From Promethearchaeota archaeon (GTDB lineage Archaea > Asgardarchaeota > Lokiarchaeia > Sigyniarchaeales > Promethearchaeaceae), in NCBI GenBank assembly GCA_014729055.1, contig WJKO01000549.1:1-12528 (forward strand): a DNA stretch of 12,528 nucleotides. The letters run 5' to 3'. The stretch's first letter is position 1. Every line of letters starts with the position of its first letter. The position numbers were made by a program, and so were the translations under genes. The notes below the pieces were generated by a model, which was not told where the DNA came from, did no database searches, and saw only the letters and a program-made list of their open reading frames with translations. Of the stretch, positions 1-6,777 are shown piece after piece.

Positions 1-1
1 A

Positions 2-2086
2 TATAGAGGATTCAAATTGGAATCTTTAATAATCAGAATAATGCTCCAAGGTCACAGAACCCAGTTTATTTGTTTGTCTGCGACAATTTCAAACCCAGAA
101 TTGCTTGTTAATTGGTTAAACTCTATTTCAGAAAGGTGTCTTTCTTCAAAATTTATATTAATTAAATCAAATGTTAGACCGGTTGAATTAAATTACCGTA
201 TAGAAATAGCACGAAATAAAGATTCACACATAAGACAGAGTATAAAAAAGTGTCTAAACGAAGGAGGACAAGTATTAATATTTACAAATACCCGTAAATC
301 TTCAAAAAATAATGCAAAAAAATTCAAAACCACCACTAAAAGATATCTAAGCGAACAATCAAAGAATTATATCGAAAAAGAAATATCTTATGTAAAAAAG
401 AAGGATGGAAAGAGCAGAGATCTTCACAATTTATTACGAGATGGCATTGCTTATCATAATGCCGGCCTAATTTCTTCAGAACGAACTCTGATCGAGAAAT
501 TATTTGCAAAAAAACATATAAAAGTAATATGTTGTACGACTACGCTTGCTGCAGGGATAAATACTCCCGCGAGACTGGTAATTCTACGGGATTTCAAGAA
601 GAAAATCTTATTTTCATATAAAAATTCATTTGAAGTAAAAAACGGAGCTCTTGCAGATAAATACAAAGAACTACCCGGGGTAAACTCAGGATACTTCATC
701 CCATTTTCAAACAATCAAGTTTTTCAACTATTAGGTCGGGCAGGAAGACCAGGTCTTGATATTACCGGGACGGGCGTTATTTTGGTCAAGGACCAAGCAG
801 AATATGAATGGGTCGAAAATAACTACTATAAATATAATCAAGAAAATAATAAATACGAACCAAAATACAATCCCGTTATTTCTACCTTGAATAAAATTGG
901 TGCGTTAAGGGAGCAGGTTTTGTTATTAATTCATCAGTTAGAAGGTGCCAGCATTGATCAATTAGTTAACTTTTTCAAATTGACATATTTTAATTATAAT
1001 TTCAAATCAAAGATCGGGATTGAAAATTACTTGTATATTAAGCCACTTGACACTAAATCAATCTTGGCTCTTCATTCGAACAAAAGTCCCGTAGAAAAGT
1101 ATGTCAATAGCATCCGAGACATTTTTATTCAGAAATTATCGAAAGATATTGTTGATTTCTATGTAAATTTTCATGAACAATTACTAATTAGATTTGATAT
1201 CAATGAAGGTATAGTCTGTTCCTGTGGACAAATAATAAAACCAGAAAAACTTAAGGAATATCATTTTGTCCGAAATGACTATCAATTTTGTCCTCATATT
1301 ATCGCAGTCTTGCAATATTTAGTGCAAAATAAAGATCGTCAGATTGAAATATCTTCCAAAAATTCTAAGAAATGTAAGGAAATCATATTATACTTAGATG
1401 ATATTATTCCGCAAGCATTACGAACAGAGCGGATTATTGATTTCTTGCTTAGAACCGGGTTTATTATAGAAGAAGAGAGAAATTCTGGCATCTCAATTTT
1501 TGAATGCACTGATTTCGGAAAACTGACGGTCAGATTATATCTGAAACCAATTAGCATGTTATATCTACGCGATATTATTTTAGATAATTCATTGAGTAAC
1601 TTCAACGAGATTATTGATGCCGCTTGGGTGTTCCTCAAAAATGAAGGCCGATATAGGTCGGAATTATATACTCATGCTATGGAAATGTGGATTAATGAAG
1701 AAAAAGTTGATAGTATTTTAACCAAATACAACAATATATCAGGTGGAGATTTCTATAATTTCCAGAGAGATCTGGTTAGAGTTATGGGACATTTTGAAAG
1801 TGTCGCTCAATTTTATGACAAATCGGAATTATCGGATAATGCAAGAACACTAGCAAAGAGAATTGAACATGGAATTAAAGAAGAACTCTTTGATTTAGTT
1901 ATAAGAATCAAGGAAGTAGGAAGAATCAGAGGTCGAATTCTATATAACGCAGGATTTGAAAAAGTAGGTGATATATACAATTCAAATCCAGTAGAGATAA
2001 AAAATAAGACGCGACTAAGCCCCAAAATCTGTAAGATTATATATGATAATAGCATTCAAATAAAACATGAAATATTTTCAGATTGA
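2..2086 (+). CDS. Hel308/Ski2-like DNA helicase with SWIM zinc motif, 5'-truncated
   Basis: ATP-driven superfamily 2 helicase, probably acting on stalled forks or recombination intermediates. The frame is open from base 2 and the first residues (YRGFKLES) look like the stretch just after the DExH box of Ski2 helicases. The gene therefore starts upstream and motifs Q, I and II are outside; the TTG at 17 is not a believable start. Counting from base 2 (694 residues): motif III SAT at 26-28, the GxxVLIFTNTRK strand near 88-98, HNAGL near 152-156, motif V (TTTLAAGINTPAR) near 178-191, and motif VI QLLGRAGRPG at 242-251. A winged helix follows from about 295. It is interrupted by Cys406, Cys408, Cys430 and His432, a CxC-x21-CxH pattern matching SWIM zinc domains. 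A helical ratchet-like region and a helix-hairpin-helix-like end (about 630-685) match Hel308 domains 4 and 5. It converges on an RPA-like gene 2 bases away. Hel308-like is the best fit; another Ski2 subfamily is possible. Confidence 0.87.
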   Translation, partial: YRGFKLESLIIRIMLQGHRTQFICLSATISNPELLVNWLNSISERCLSSKFILIKSNVRPVELNYRIEIARNKDSHIRQSIKKCLNEGGQVLIFTNTRKSSKNNAKKFKTTTKRYLSEQSKNYIEKEISYVKKKDGKSRDLHNLLRDGIAYHNAGLISSERTLIEKLFAKKHIKVICCTTTLAAGINTPARLVILRDFKKKILFSYKNSFEVKNGALADKYKELPGVNSGYFIPFSNNQVFQLLGRAGRPGLDITGTGVILVKDQAEYEWVENNYYKYNQENNKYEPKYNPVISTLNKIGALREQVLLLIHQLEGASIDQLVNFFKLTYFNYNFKSKIGIENYLYIKPLDTKSILALHSNKSPVEKYVNSIRDIFIQKLSKDIVDFYVNFHEQLLIRFDINEGIVCSCGQIIKPEKLKEYHFVRNDYQFCPHIIAVLQYLVQNKDRQIEISSKNSKKCKEIILYLDDIIPQALRTERIIDFLLRTGFIIEEERNSGISIFECTDFGKLTVRLYLKPISMLYLRDIILDNSLSNFNEIIDAAWVFLKNEGRYRSELYTHAMEMWINEEKVDSILTKYNNISGGDFYNFQRDLVRVMGHFESVAQFYDKSELSDNARTLAKRIEHGIKEELFDLVIRIKEVGRIRGRILYNAGFEKVGDIYNSNPVEIKNKTRLSPKICKIIYDNSIQIKHEIFSD

Positions 2087-2088
2087 AA

Positions 2089-3273
2089 TTAGATATCTTC
2101 TTCTTTTTTTAGGCGAGAAAAGTATTTGAAAGTTATTTCAAATTCTTCAGAATAATCATTAAATCTACTTGACACCTTATAAAGAGAAATTATATCTCCA
2201 ACGTTCAATTCTTCATATTCTTGTGCAAGCTTATCCCAGAAATTCACGATAATTGTACCCGTTTTATCAGATAAACGTAACTTAAACAAATACGTGTCTT
2301 CTCGAGAAGGTCTTTGGATCGTTCTTAATGGTTGCTTTTCGATTATTATTCCTTGAATATTGATCAATTGTTCTTTATTTGCTGCAAAATTAATAGGAGT
2401 AAATTTCTCGGCATCAGATCTAGGATCTTTAAGAATAACTTTTACTACCGTGGTATTTTTACTATGCAACTCCAATTTGCTTGTTCGTTGGTTCTGTTTT
2501 AGGTATAAATCTTTAATAAACACAACATCACCTTCATCTGATTTATTTAGTTCGTATCGATCATCATTCCAGAATATAATGTCTACCTTCCCCGTATTGT
2601 CTTTGAGATTTATTTTCTGTAAAGCACCTTGCTCAAAATTGTATACCTCTTGCTTTAGCATTATCGTTCCTTGAACGGATAAACTGTAGGTTTGAGTATT
2701 AAGATCGCCGATGTTGACTATTTGCGATTTTATAGGTTTTTTAGGAAATTCTATGGAATTGACATCCGTCGGAAGAAAGTCAATATCCCCCATGTGCCCG
2801 ATATGTATTTCAGGTATGTTATCATTGTTGAATTTCACTTTTCCATTTAATATTTTAACTAATTTATTAATTTTGAATGCTTTTTTCGCAGTATATGATG
2901 CCTTATCATCCCATAATAAGACCTTTATTTCATTGGTCGAATCATACAACCAAATCACAGAATAATGTCCTTTAGCCCCATCTTCAGATCTATCAAATTC
3001 TTTAGGCGGTATATAATATGCGACTCGTCCATAAAAGCTAGCATAAGAGTTGTCTTGACTTATATCCTCAATTTTTATACAATCTTGAGCAAATAATTCA
3101 TTGTTGGGGTTTAAAAAATCAATACCCATTTGTTTGGATAATACATACAGAGCATCATCTCCAGTAATTAAATCATCACTATATTCGGCAATCCTCTCGA
3201 GTTTTTCTTTAACTTCGGATTTTGTTAATCCAATCTTCAGTAGTTGAGTTGTAATATCAAGTTTCGATAACAT
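2089..3273 (-). CDS. RPA-like single-stranded DNA-binding protein, three OB folds
   Basis: Binds and protects single-stranded DNA during replication, repair and recombination. The 394-residue protein opens with a helical domain (about 1-60, with the LITGDDALYVLSKQMG stretch typical of archaeal RPA N-termini). Three repeated OB-fold blocks follow, at about 64-166, 184-282 and 300-388. Each block has the pattern hydrophobic strand, D-x-T/N-G/E, then a strand ending in W plus D or N: Trp121 (LLWDDKA), Trp235 (IIFWND) and Trp346 (VNFWDKLA). No C4 zinc finger is present, unlike some euryarchaeal RPA1 proteins and eukaryotic RPA70. The ATG start is supported by GAGG at 3281-3284 on the minus strand with a 7-base spacer. 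The stop lies 2 bases from the stop of the converging helicase. It is divergent from the fucosidase-like gene across 79 bases. Other OB-fold protein types are possible, but three tandem OB folds strongly favour RPA. Confidence 0.85.
   Translation of the reverse strand: MLSKLDITTQLLKIGLTKSEVKEKLERIAEYSDDLITGDDALYVLSKQMGIDFLNPNNELFAQDCIKIEDISQDNSYASFYGRVAYYIPPKEFDRSEDGAKGHYSVIWLYDSTNEIKVLLWDDKASYTAKKAFKINKLVKILNGKVKFNNDNIPEIHIGHMGDIDFLPTDVNSIEFPKKPIKSQIVNIGDLNTQTYSLSVQGTIMLKQEVYNFEQGALQKINLKDNTGKVDIIFWNDDRYELNKSDEGDVVFIKDLYLKQNQRTSKLELHSKNTTVVKVILKDPRSDAEKFTPINFAANKEQLINIQGIIIEKQPLRTIQRPSREDTYLFKLRLSDKTGTIIVNFWDKLAQEYEELNVGDIISLYKVSSRFNDYSEEFEITFKYFSRLKKEEDI
2098..2110 (+). terminator. T-rich tract after the helicase gene
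   Basis: The plus strand reads TTCTTCTTTTTTT here, 12 bases past the helicase stop codon and inside the 3' end of the opposing gene. Archaeal RNA polymerase can terminate on such U-tracts without a hairpin. No stem is visible. Whether it is used is inference. Confidence 0.35.
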
Positions 3274-3302
3274 TTTTTTTCCTCATCATTCTATATAGAC
3301 TA

Positions 3303-3313
3303 GATATTTAAAA
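3303..3313 (+). promoter_or_regulatory. Candidate TATA box for the fucosidase-like gene
   Basis: GATATTTAAAA lies 40-50 bases upstream of the ATG at 3353. An archaeal start about 25 bases downstream would fall near 3333-3335, just before the GGTGA ribosome-binding site at 3338-3342. The geometry is consistent, but the whole 79-base divergent region is AT-rich, so the assignment is tentative. No clear BRE is seen. Confidence 0.35.
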
Positions 3314-3337
3314 ACAAAAAAATTAAAATCAAACTTT

Positions 3338-3342
3338 GGTGA
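3338..3342 (+). promoter_or_regulatory. Ribosome-binding site GGTGA
   Basis: GGTGA, complementary to the CACC of an archaeal 16S rRNA 3' end, lies 10 bases before the ATG at 3353. It fixes that ATG as the start of the fucosidase-like gene. The same GGTG form recurs before two minus-strand genes in this window. Confidence 0.6.
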
Positions 3343-3352
3343 ATCAAAAGAT

Positions 3353-4894
3353 ATGAACGAAGAAATCAAAATCAGAGGAAAATATAAAATCGTTGATGGA
3401 AAACCAGTAATTGAGACCTTATTTGCAAATAATCCAGATCCATTTGATATTCCAGTATCAGAACTATTTGAGGATTTAGAGAATAAAGGCATATTTGTAA
3501 AAATTATGCCCGAAAATGTTGGAAATCCCATCTATGAAGAGGCTAGCTGGGAAATGGTTGATATTAACCACGTTGATTCTAATTATGCACATTGCAGTGA
3601 AGAAGGGAGAGAACGCTTCCTTGATATGAAATTTGGTATGATGGTACATTGGGGGTTTTATTCGGTATTAGGGATCCCAGAATCATGGCCTGCAAATGCC
3701 ACAAGGTGTGAACCTGGCTTTTTAGATGTATATTATACATTATGGCAAGTATTTAATCCTACAGAATTCAATGCAGATGAATGGGCGGAATTGGCAGAAA
3801 AAGCGGGTATGCAATTCTTCCAATTGACCACAAAACATCATGATGGTTTTTGCATGTTTGATACTAAAACAAAGACCAAGGCACGTAAACGAAATGTACT
3901 CGACCATGGTCCCGGCGTTGGATTAGTAAAGGATGTGGAAATAAACTACAGTATAATGGATACACTATACAAACATGACATAATAGGCGAAGTTATCAAC
4001 GCGTTTCGTAAACGAGGATTAGGAATTGGATTATATTTTTCTCATATCGATTGGAATGATCCAAATTTCCGGTGGGATAAAGCAAATAGAAGTTATGACC
4101 CTAAGTACAGACCAGAAACCCATCCAGAACAATGGAAAGCATTCATTGAAAGAGAAAGAGAACAATTAAGGGAAATATGTAGCAATTACGGTAAAATTGA
4201 CCAGATATTCTTTGATGGCTCGTGGCATGGACTTGCTTGGAACGAGTTAATAGATATAATAAAGATGTGTAGAGGATTGCAACCCGATTGTATGTTCAGC
4301 AATAGGGGAATTGGTGCATATGGTGACTTTACTAGTCCAGAACGCTGGATACCTAAGACGGCAGATGATGATAGAACTCATGGTATGTTATGGCAAGTCT
4401 GCGACCCTATCCATACATCTTGGGCTTATATTCCTCAAGATAAATATAAGGATATTGGTGTGTTATTACATAATTTTGTTGACGCAATATCAAAAGGGGG
4501 AACATATGTATTCGCAATAGCACCTATGTCAAATGGAAAATTCCCAGAAAAAACTATTAAAGTACTTACTACTTTCGGAGACTGGTTAAAGAAAAATGGA
4601 GAATCAATCTATGGTACCAGAAAATGGATAAAATCGAAAGAAAAAGACAAAGAAATATACTTTACAACATCCAAAGATAAAAAATATGTATATATTATTG
4701 TTTTAGGACCCATGGAAAAACAATTTGAATTAACTGGTTTACAACCTAAAGAAGATAGTGTTATAAAATTATTAGGAGAAAACATATCCATAGGTTGGAA
4801 ATTATCTGATAATAAGTTAGAATTGACTTTATCCGATGAAATCTATGAAAAAATTAAGGACGAACTTGCGATTAGTTTTAGAGTTGAAGTTTAA
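3353..4894 (+). CDS. GH29 alpha-L-fucosidase-like protein, probably intracellular
   Basis: GH29 enzymes remove alpha-L-fucose from glycans with retention of configuration. The 513 residues show the family's barrel landmarks in order: FGMMVHWG at 94-101, GIPESW near 107-112, KHHDGF at 161-166, FFDG at 286-289 with Asp288 in the nucleophile position, SPERWIP at 328-334, and the closing GGTYVFAIAP with the following FPE at 382-399. A beta-rich C-terminal domain follows. In human FUCA1 the acid/base Glu289 sits in a WE-x-C motif; here the matching LWQVC has Gln348 (codon CAA at 4394-4396). Glu110 or Glu330 could replace it, since the acid/base residue is not at one fixed place across GH29. The N-terminus is charged with no signal peptide, so a cytoplasmic location is inferred. 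The roughly 90 residues before the barrel are unassigned. The gene is monocistronic and converges on the next gene, sharing a TTAA. Family membership is secure; activity and substrate are not. Confidence 0.88.
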   Translation: MNEEIKIRGKYKIVDGKPVIETLFANNPDPFDIPVSELFEDLENKGIFVKIMPENVGNPIYEEASWEMVDINHVDSNYAHCSEEGRERFLDMKFGMMVHWGFYSVLGIPESWPANATRCEPGFLDVYYTLWQVFNPTEFNADEWAELAEKAGMQFFQLTTKHHDGFCMFDTKTKTKARKRNVLDHGPGVGLVKDVEINYSIMDTLYKHDIIGEVINAFRKRGLGIGLYFSHIDWNDPNFRWDKANRSYDPKYRPETHPEQWKAFIEREREQLREICSNYGKIDQIFFDGSWHGLAWNELIDIIKMCRGLQPDCMFSNRGIGAYGDFTSPERWIPKTADDDRTHGMLWQVCDPIHTSWAYIPQDKYKDIGVLLHNFVDAISKGGTYVFAIAPMSNGKFPEKTIKVLTTFGDWLKKNGESIYGTRKWIKSKEKDKEIYFTTSKDKKYVYIIVLGPMEKQFELTGLQPKEDSVIKLLGENISIGWKLSDNKLELTLSDEIYEKIKDELAISFRVEV

Positions 4895-6384
4895 GCTTCA
4901 TTTAAATAATTCTCAAGTATATTAAGATTTTTAAAAAATTTCTTATGATCTACAATCTCTTTTTTTTTTATACACGCTTTAACGTAGTTTATAGCGATAG
5001 ATATGCTTGGACTTGATTCTGATTTTGTGGGTATTTCCGGAGTCTCCATAATTGTTTTTTTCTCCACACTTGCGTTTTTTATTATCTGGGTTTTCTTAGT
5101 TGATACTTCTGGGGTAGAAATTATATCTTGATATACTAAATCTCGGAATGCAGATAATTTTGGTAAATTCACTGGTAAAAATTCAGCTAGTTTCTTCAAA
5201 ATATTATACTGATTTTCAATAAATCTATTATCAACAATCTCTTCTATTATCTGGGACGCATTGGATAGCTTATCGTTATTTATTATTTGGTTAATGTGCA
5301 AACGCATTAAATTTTCAATAAATTGGGATGGTATTTGATGTTTCCAAGGACTTAATCTTAATTCAATATATAATCCTTCAGGTGATAGGATATTTTTTGC
5401 ATAGAGTGGTTCTTTTATCTCTTGTTGATAATCTTCCAGTAATACCAAGAACGCCCAATAAACATCGGCACTTAGCGTTTCTATCTCAGACAGTTCATGG
5501 ATGTACTTTTTCGCTTGGCTCTTAATCGGAGAATGTAAAGATTGCAGCTTATCTTGGCTGAATTCTCCAGTTTGGTAACCATCAACAGCCTCTTCTTGCA
5601 GAGAATTATTATCGTTATGATTATTATCTCTGTTATCTTTGTGATTATTGTCGTCTTTATTCCTCACAGGGGTTATGCTCTTTTTTTCCTGTTTAGCAGC
5701 ATTAAAATTAATCCCATTGCCGCCTACTCCCACTTCTAAATCATAATAACAATTTATATGCCTCTCAATCATATGTGCAAGATGTTTTTTCTTGATCCAA
5801 TTATACTCCATATAGAGAAGCTTTATCAAGCGATTAGTCTCCCGATAATCAGGATTGCCGAGAGATGCGTAAACTTCCTCAATTTTCGTAGTAAACTTGT
5901 TTAATTCATCTTTACCTGCGGATAAAGCAAGAACGGGTACATCTTGTTCTTGGATTTTATTTATTATTGATTTTTCCCATTTTAAATTATCTGTTATTTC
6001 AGGTATAAATACTCCGCGCTTAATGTCATAATATACAATATTCTTCTTTTTTTTAAAGAAATCTATTAATTCAGAATCGTTATTCAAAGCAATTATATAA
6101 CGGATTTCAGAATTATCGGTAATAACTTCTAAATGTTCTAATTTGGGATTATTAAAAAAATATAACCTTTTTTTACCTTGATCAAACCCATTTGTTAATA
6201 TACGAAGTGATTCTGCACTTGCTATCTCATTTAAATCCAGTGGATATGTATCAAACATCTGTAAAATCGAGATTAAATCATCAAACTTTTCCATATTACA
6301 ATAATTTCTGATAACAATATTCTCACTCTTAAATAAAAAAATATGGATTAATTTTGAGTTTAAATAAGTTATATCGAACGACAT
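4891..6384 (-). CDS. Uncharacterised 497-residue two-part protein with N/D/H-rich linker
   Basis: I recognise no family. No signal peptide or membrane span is visible, so it is probably cytoplasmic. Residues 1-215 look mixed alpha/beta: hydrophobic strands near 12-27, 73-78 and 94-100, then helices with a KKKHLAHMIERH stretch near 198-209. Residues 242-260 (bases 5605-5661) are almost entirely Asn, Asp, His and Lys, a flexible linker. Residues 285-420 are predicted helical by eye (AKKYIHELSEIETLSADVYW and onward). A Ser/Thr/Lys/Pro-rich spacer (about 422-458) leads to a short C-terminal helix pair. The ATG is supported by GAAGGATG about 9 bases upstream on the minus strand; Met31 is a possible later start. 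It is the last gene of a three-gene minus-strand run, 40 bases after the zinc-ribbon gene. Its stop codon shares TTAA with the opposing fucosidase gene. The coding call is solid from length and context; the function is unknown. Confidence 0.78.
   Translation of the reverse strand: MSFDITYLNSKLIHIFLFKSENIVIRNYCNMEKFDDLISILQMFDTYPLDLNEIASAESLRILTNGFDQGKKRLYFFNNPKLEHLEVITDNSEIRYIIALNNDSELIDFFKKKKNIVYYDIKRGVFIPEITDNLKWEKSIINKIQEQDVPVLALSAGKDELNKFTTKIEEVYASLGNPDYRETNRLIKLLYMEYNWIKKKHLAHMIERHINCYYDLEVGVGGNGINFNAAKQEKKSITPVRNKDDNNHKDNRDNNHNDNNSLQEEAVDGYQTGEFSQDKLQSLHSPIKSQAKKYIHELSEIETLSADVYWAFLVLLEDYQQEIKEPLYAKNILSPEGLYIELRLSPWKHQIPSQFIENLMRLHINQIINNDKLSNASQIIEEIVDNRFIENQYNILKKLAEFLPVNLPKLSAFRDLVYQDIISTPEVSTKKTQIIKNASVEKKTIMETPEIPTKSESSPSISIAINYVKACIKKKEIVDHKKFFKNLNILENYLNEA
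4956..4969 (+). terminator. T10 tract downstream of the fucosidase-like gene
   Basis: A run of ten T residues at 4960-4969 lies about 65 bases past the fucosidase stop, inside the 3' end of the converging gene. It is the longest T-run in this part of the window and a plausible archaeal U-tract terminator. On the other strand it only encodes a lysine-rich stretch, which could equally explain it. Confidence 0.35.
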
Positions 6385-6411
6385 TATTCTTTCATCCTTC
6401 TATTTTTATTT

Positions 6412-6428
6412 TTAACATTAGATGTTAA
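6412..6428. repeat. Perfect 7-bp inverted repeat, 3-base loop
   Basis: TTAACAT, TAG, ATGTTAA forms a 7-base-pair stem with a 3-base loop. It covers the stop codon of the zinc-ribbon gene (6425-6427) and lies in the gap before the next gene of the operon. No T-run follows it on the minus strand, so it does not look like a terminator. It is AT-rich and short, so chance is possible; a processing or stability element is a guess. Confidence 0.4.
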
Positions 6429-6751
6429 GTTGTCATTTCATCATACATTTCGTATTCTTCTTTTAATTCTTTCATCGGTTTACATCTTGCCCCTTCATAA
6501 CAGTTAAAACATGGACCATTTACCCAAAAATATCTATGTTTAGATGTTGATTTGGTTATCAATATTATGGGAAGCTTTGTTTTGGGACAAGTAGCATACG
6601 TAACTTCTATTTTCCCCGATCTCGGTAGTGGATAACTAAAATCACATTCAGGATTTTCGCACTTAATAAACCGTCCACCCCTCGAGGATCTATAGATAGT
6701 TAATTCGTCTCCACATTCGGGACAATCTCCTGCATATTCTATTCTTCTCAT
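6425..6751 (-). CDS. Stand-alone topoisomerase-I-type zinc ribbon protein, 108 aa
   Basis: A small protein built on the C4 zinc ribbon found repeated at the C-terminus of type IA topoisomerases. Cys10-x2-Cys13 and Cys31-x4-Cys36 bracket a basic RSSRGGRFIKC segment. This matches the topoisomerase pattern CPxCG...GxFxxCxxxPxC followed by YPLPRSGKI. A second possible metal site uses Cys55, Cys81, Cys84 and Cys90. An acidic tail (about 95-105) ends the protein. No topoisomerase catalytic domain is present or adjacent, so it is a free-standing nucleic-acid-binding or adaptor domain; the role is inferred. I chose the ATG at 6751 because GGTG precedes it with a 6-base spacer; the in-frame TTG at 6766 would add five residues. 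It is the middle gene of a three-gene run: 26 bases after the membrane-protein gene and 40 before the orphan. Confidence 0.8.
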   Translation of the reverse strand: MRRIEYAGDCPECGDELTIYRSSRGGRFIKCENPECDFSYPLPRSGKIEVTYATCPKTKLPIILITKSTSKHRYFWVNGPCFNCYEGARCKPMKELKEEYEMYDEMTT

Positions 6752-6777
6752 TTTTTCACCACGCAACCTACTGTTTT

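Noticed and set aside
17..19. TTG as the start of the helicase gene
   Set aside because: The frame is open to the window edge, the upstream codons fit the family, and essential helicase motifs must lie further left.
5605..5661. AT-rich near-repeats resembling a microsatellite or CRISPR-like array
   Set aside because: The pattern is the Asn/Asp/His codon run of the linker; there are no regular repeats or spacers.
5713..5730. GVGGNG in the orphan as a nucleotide-binding loop
   Set aside because: No surrounding Rossmann or P-loop pattern and no acidic strand end; it precedes the disordered linker.
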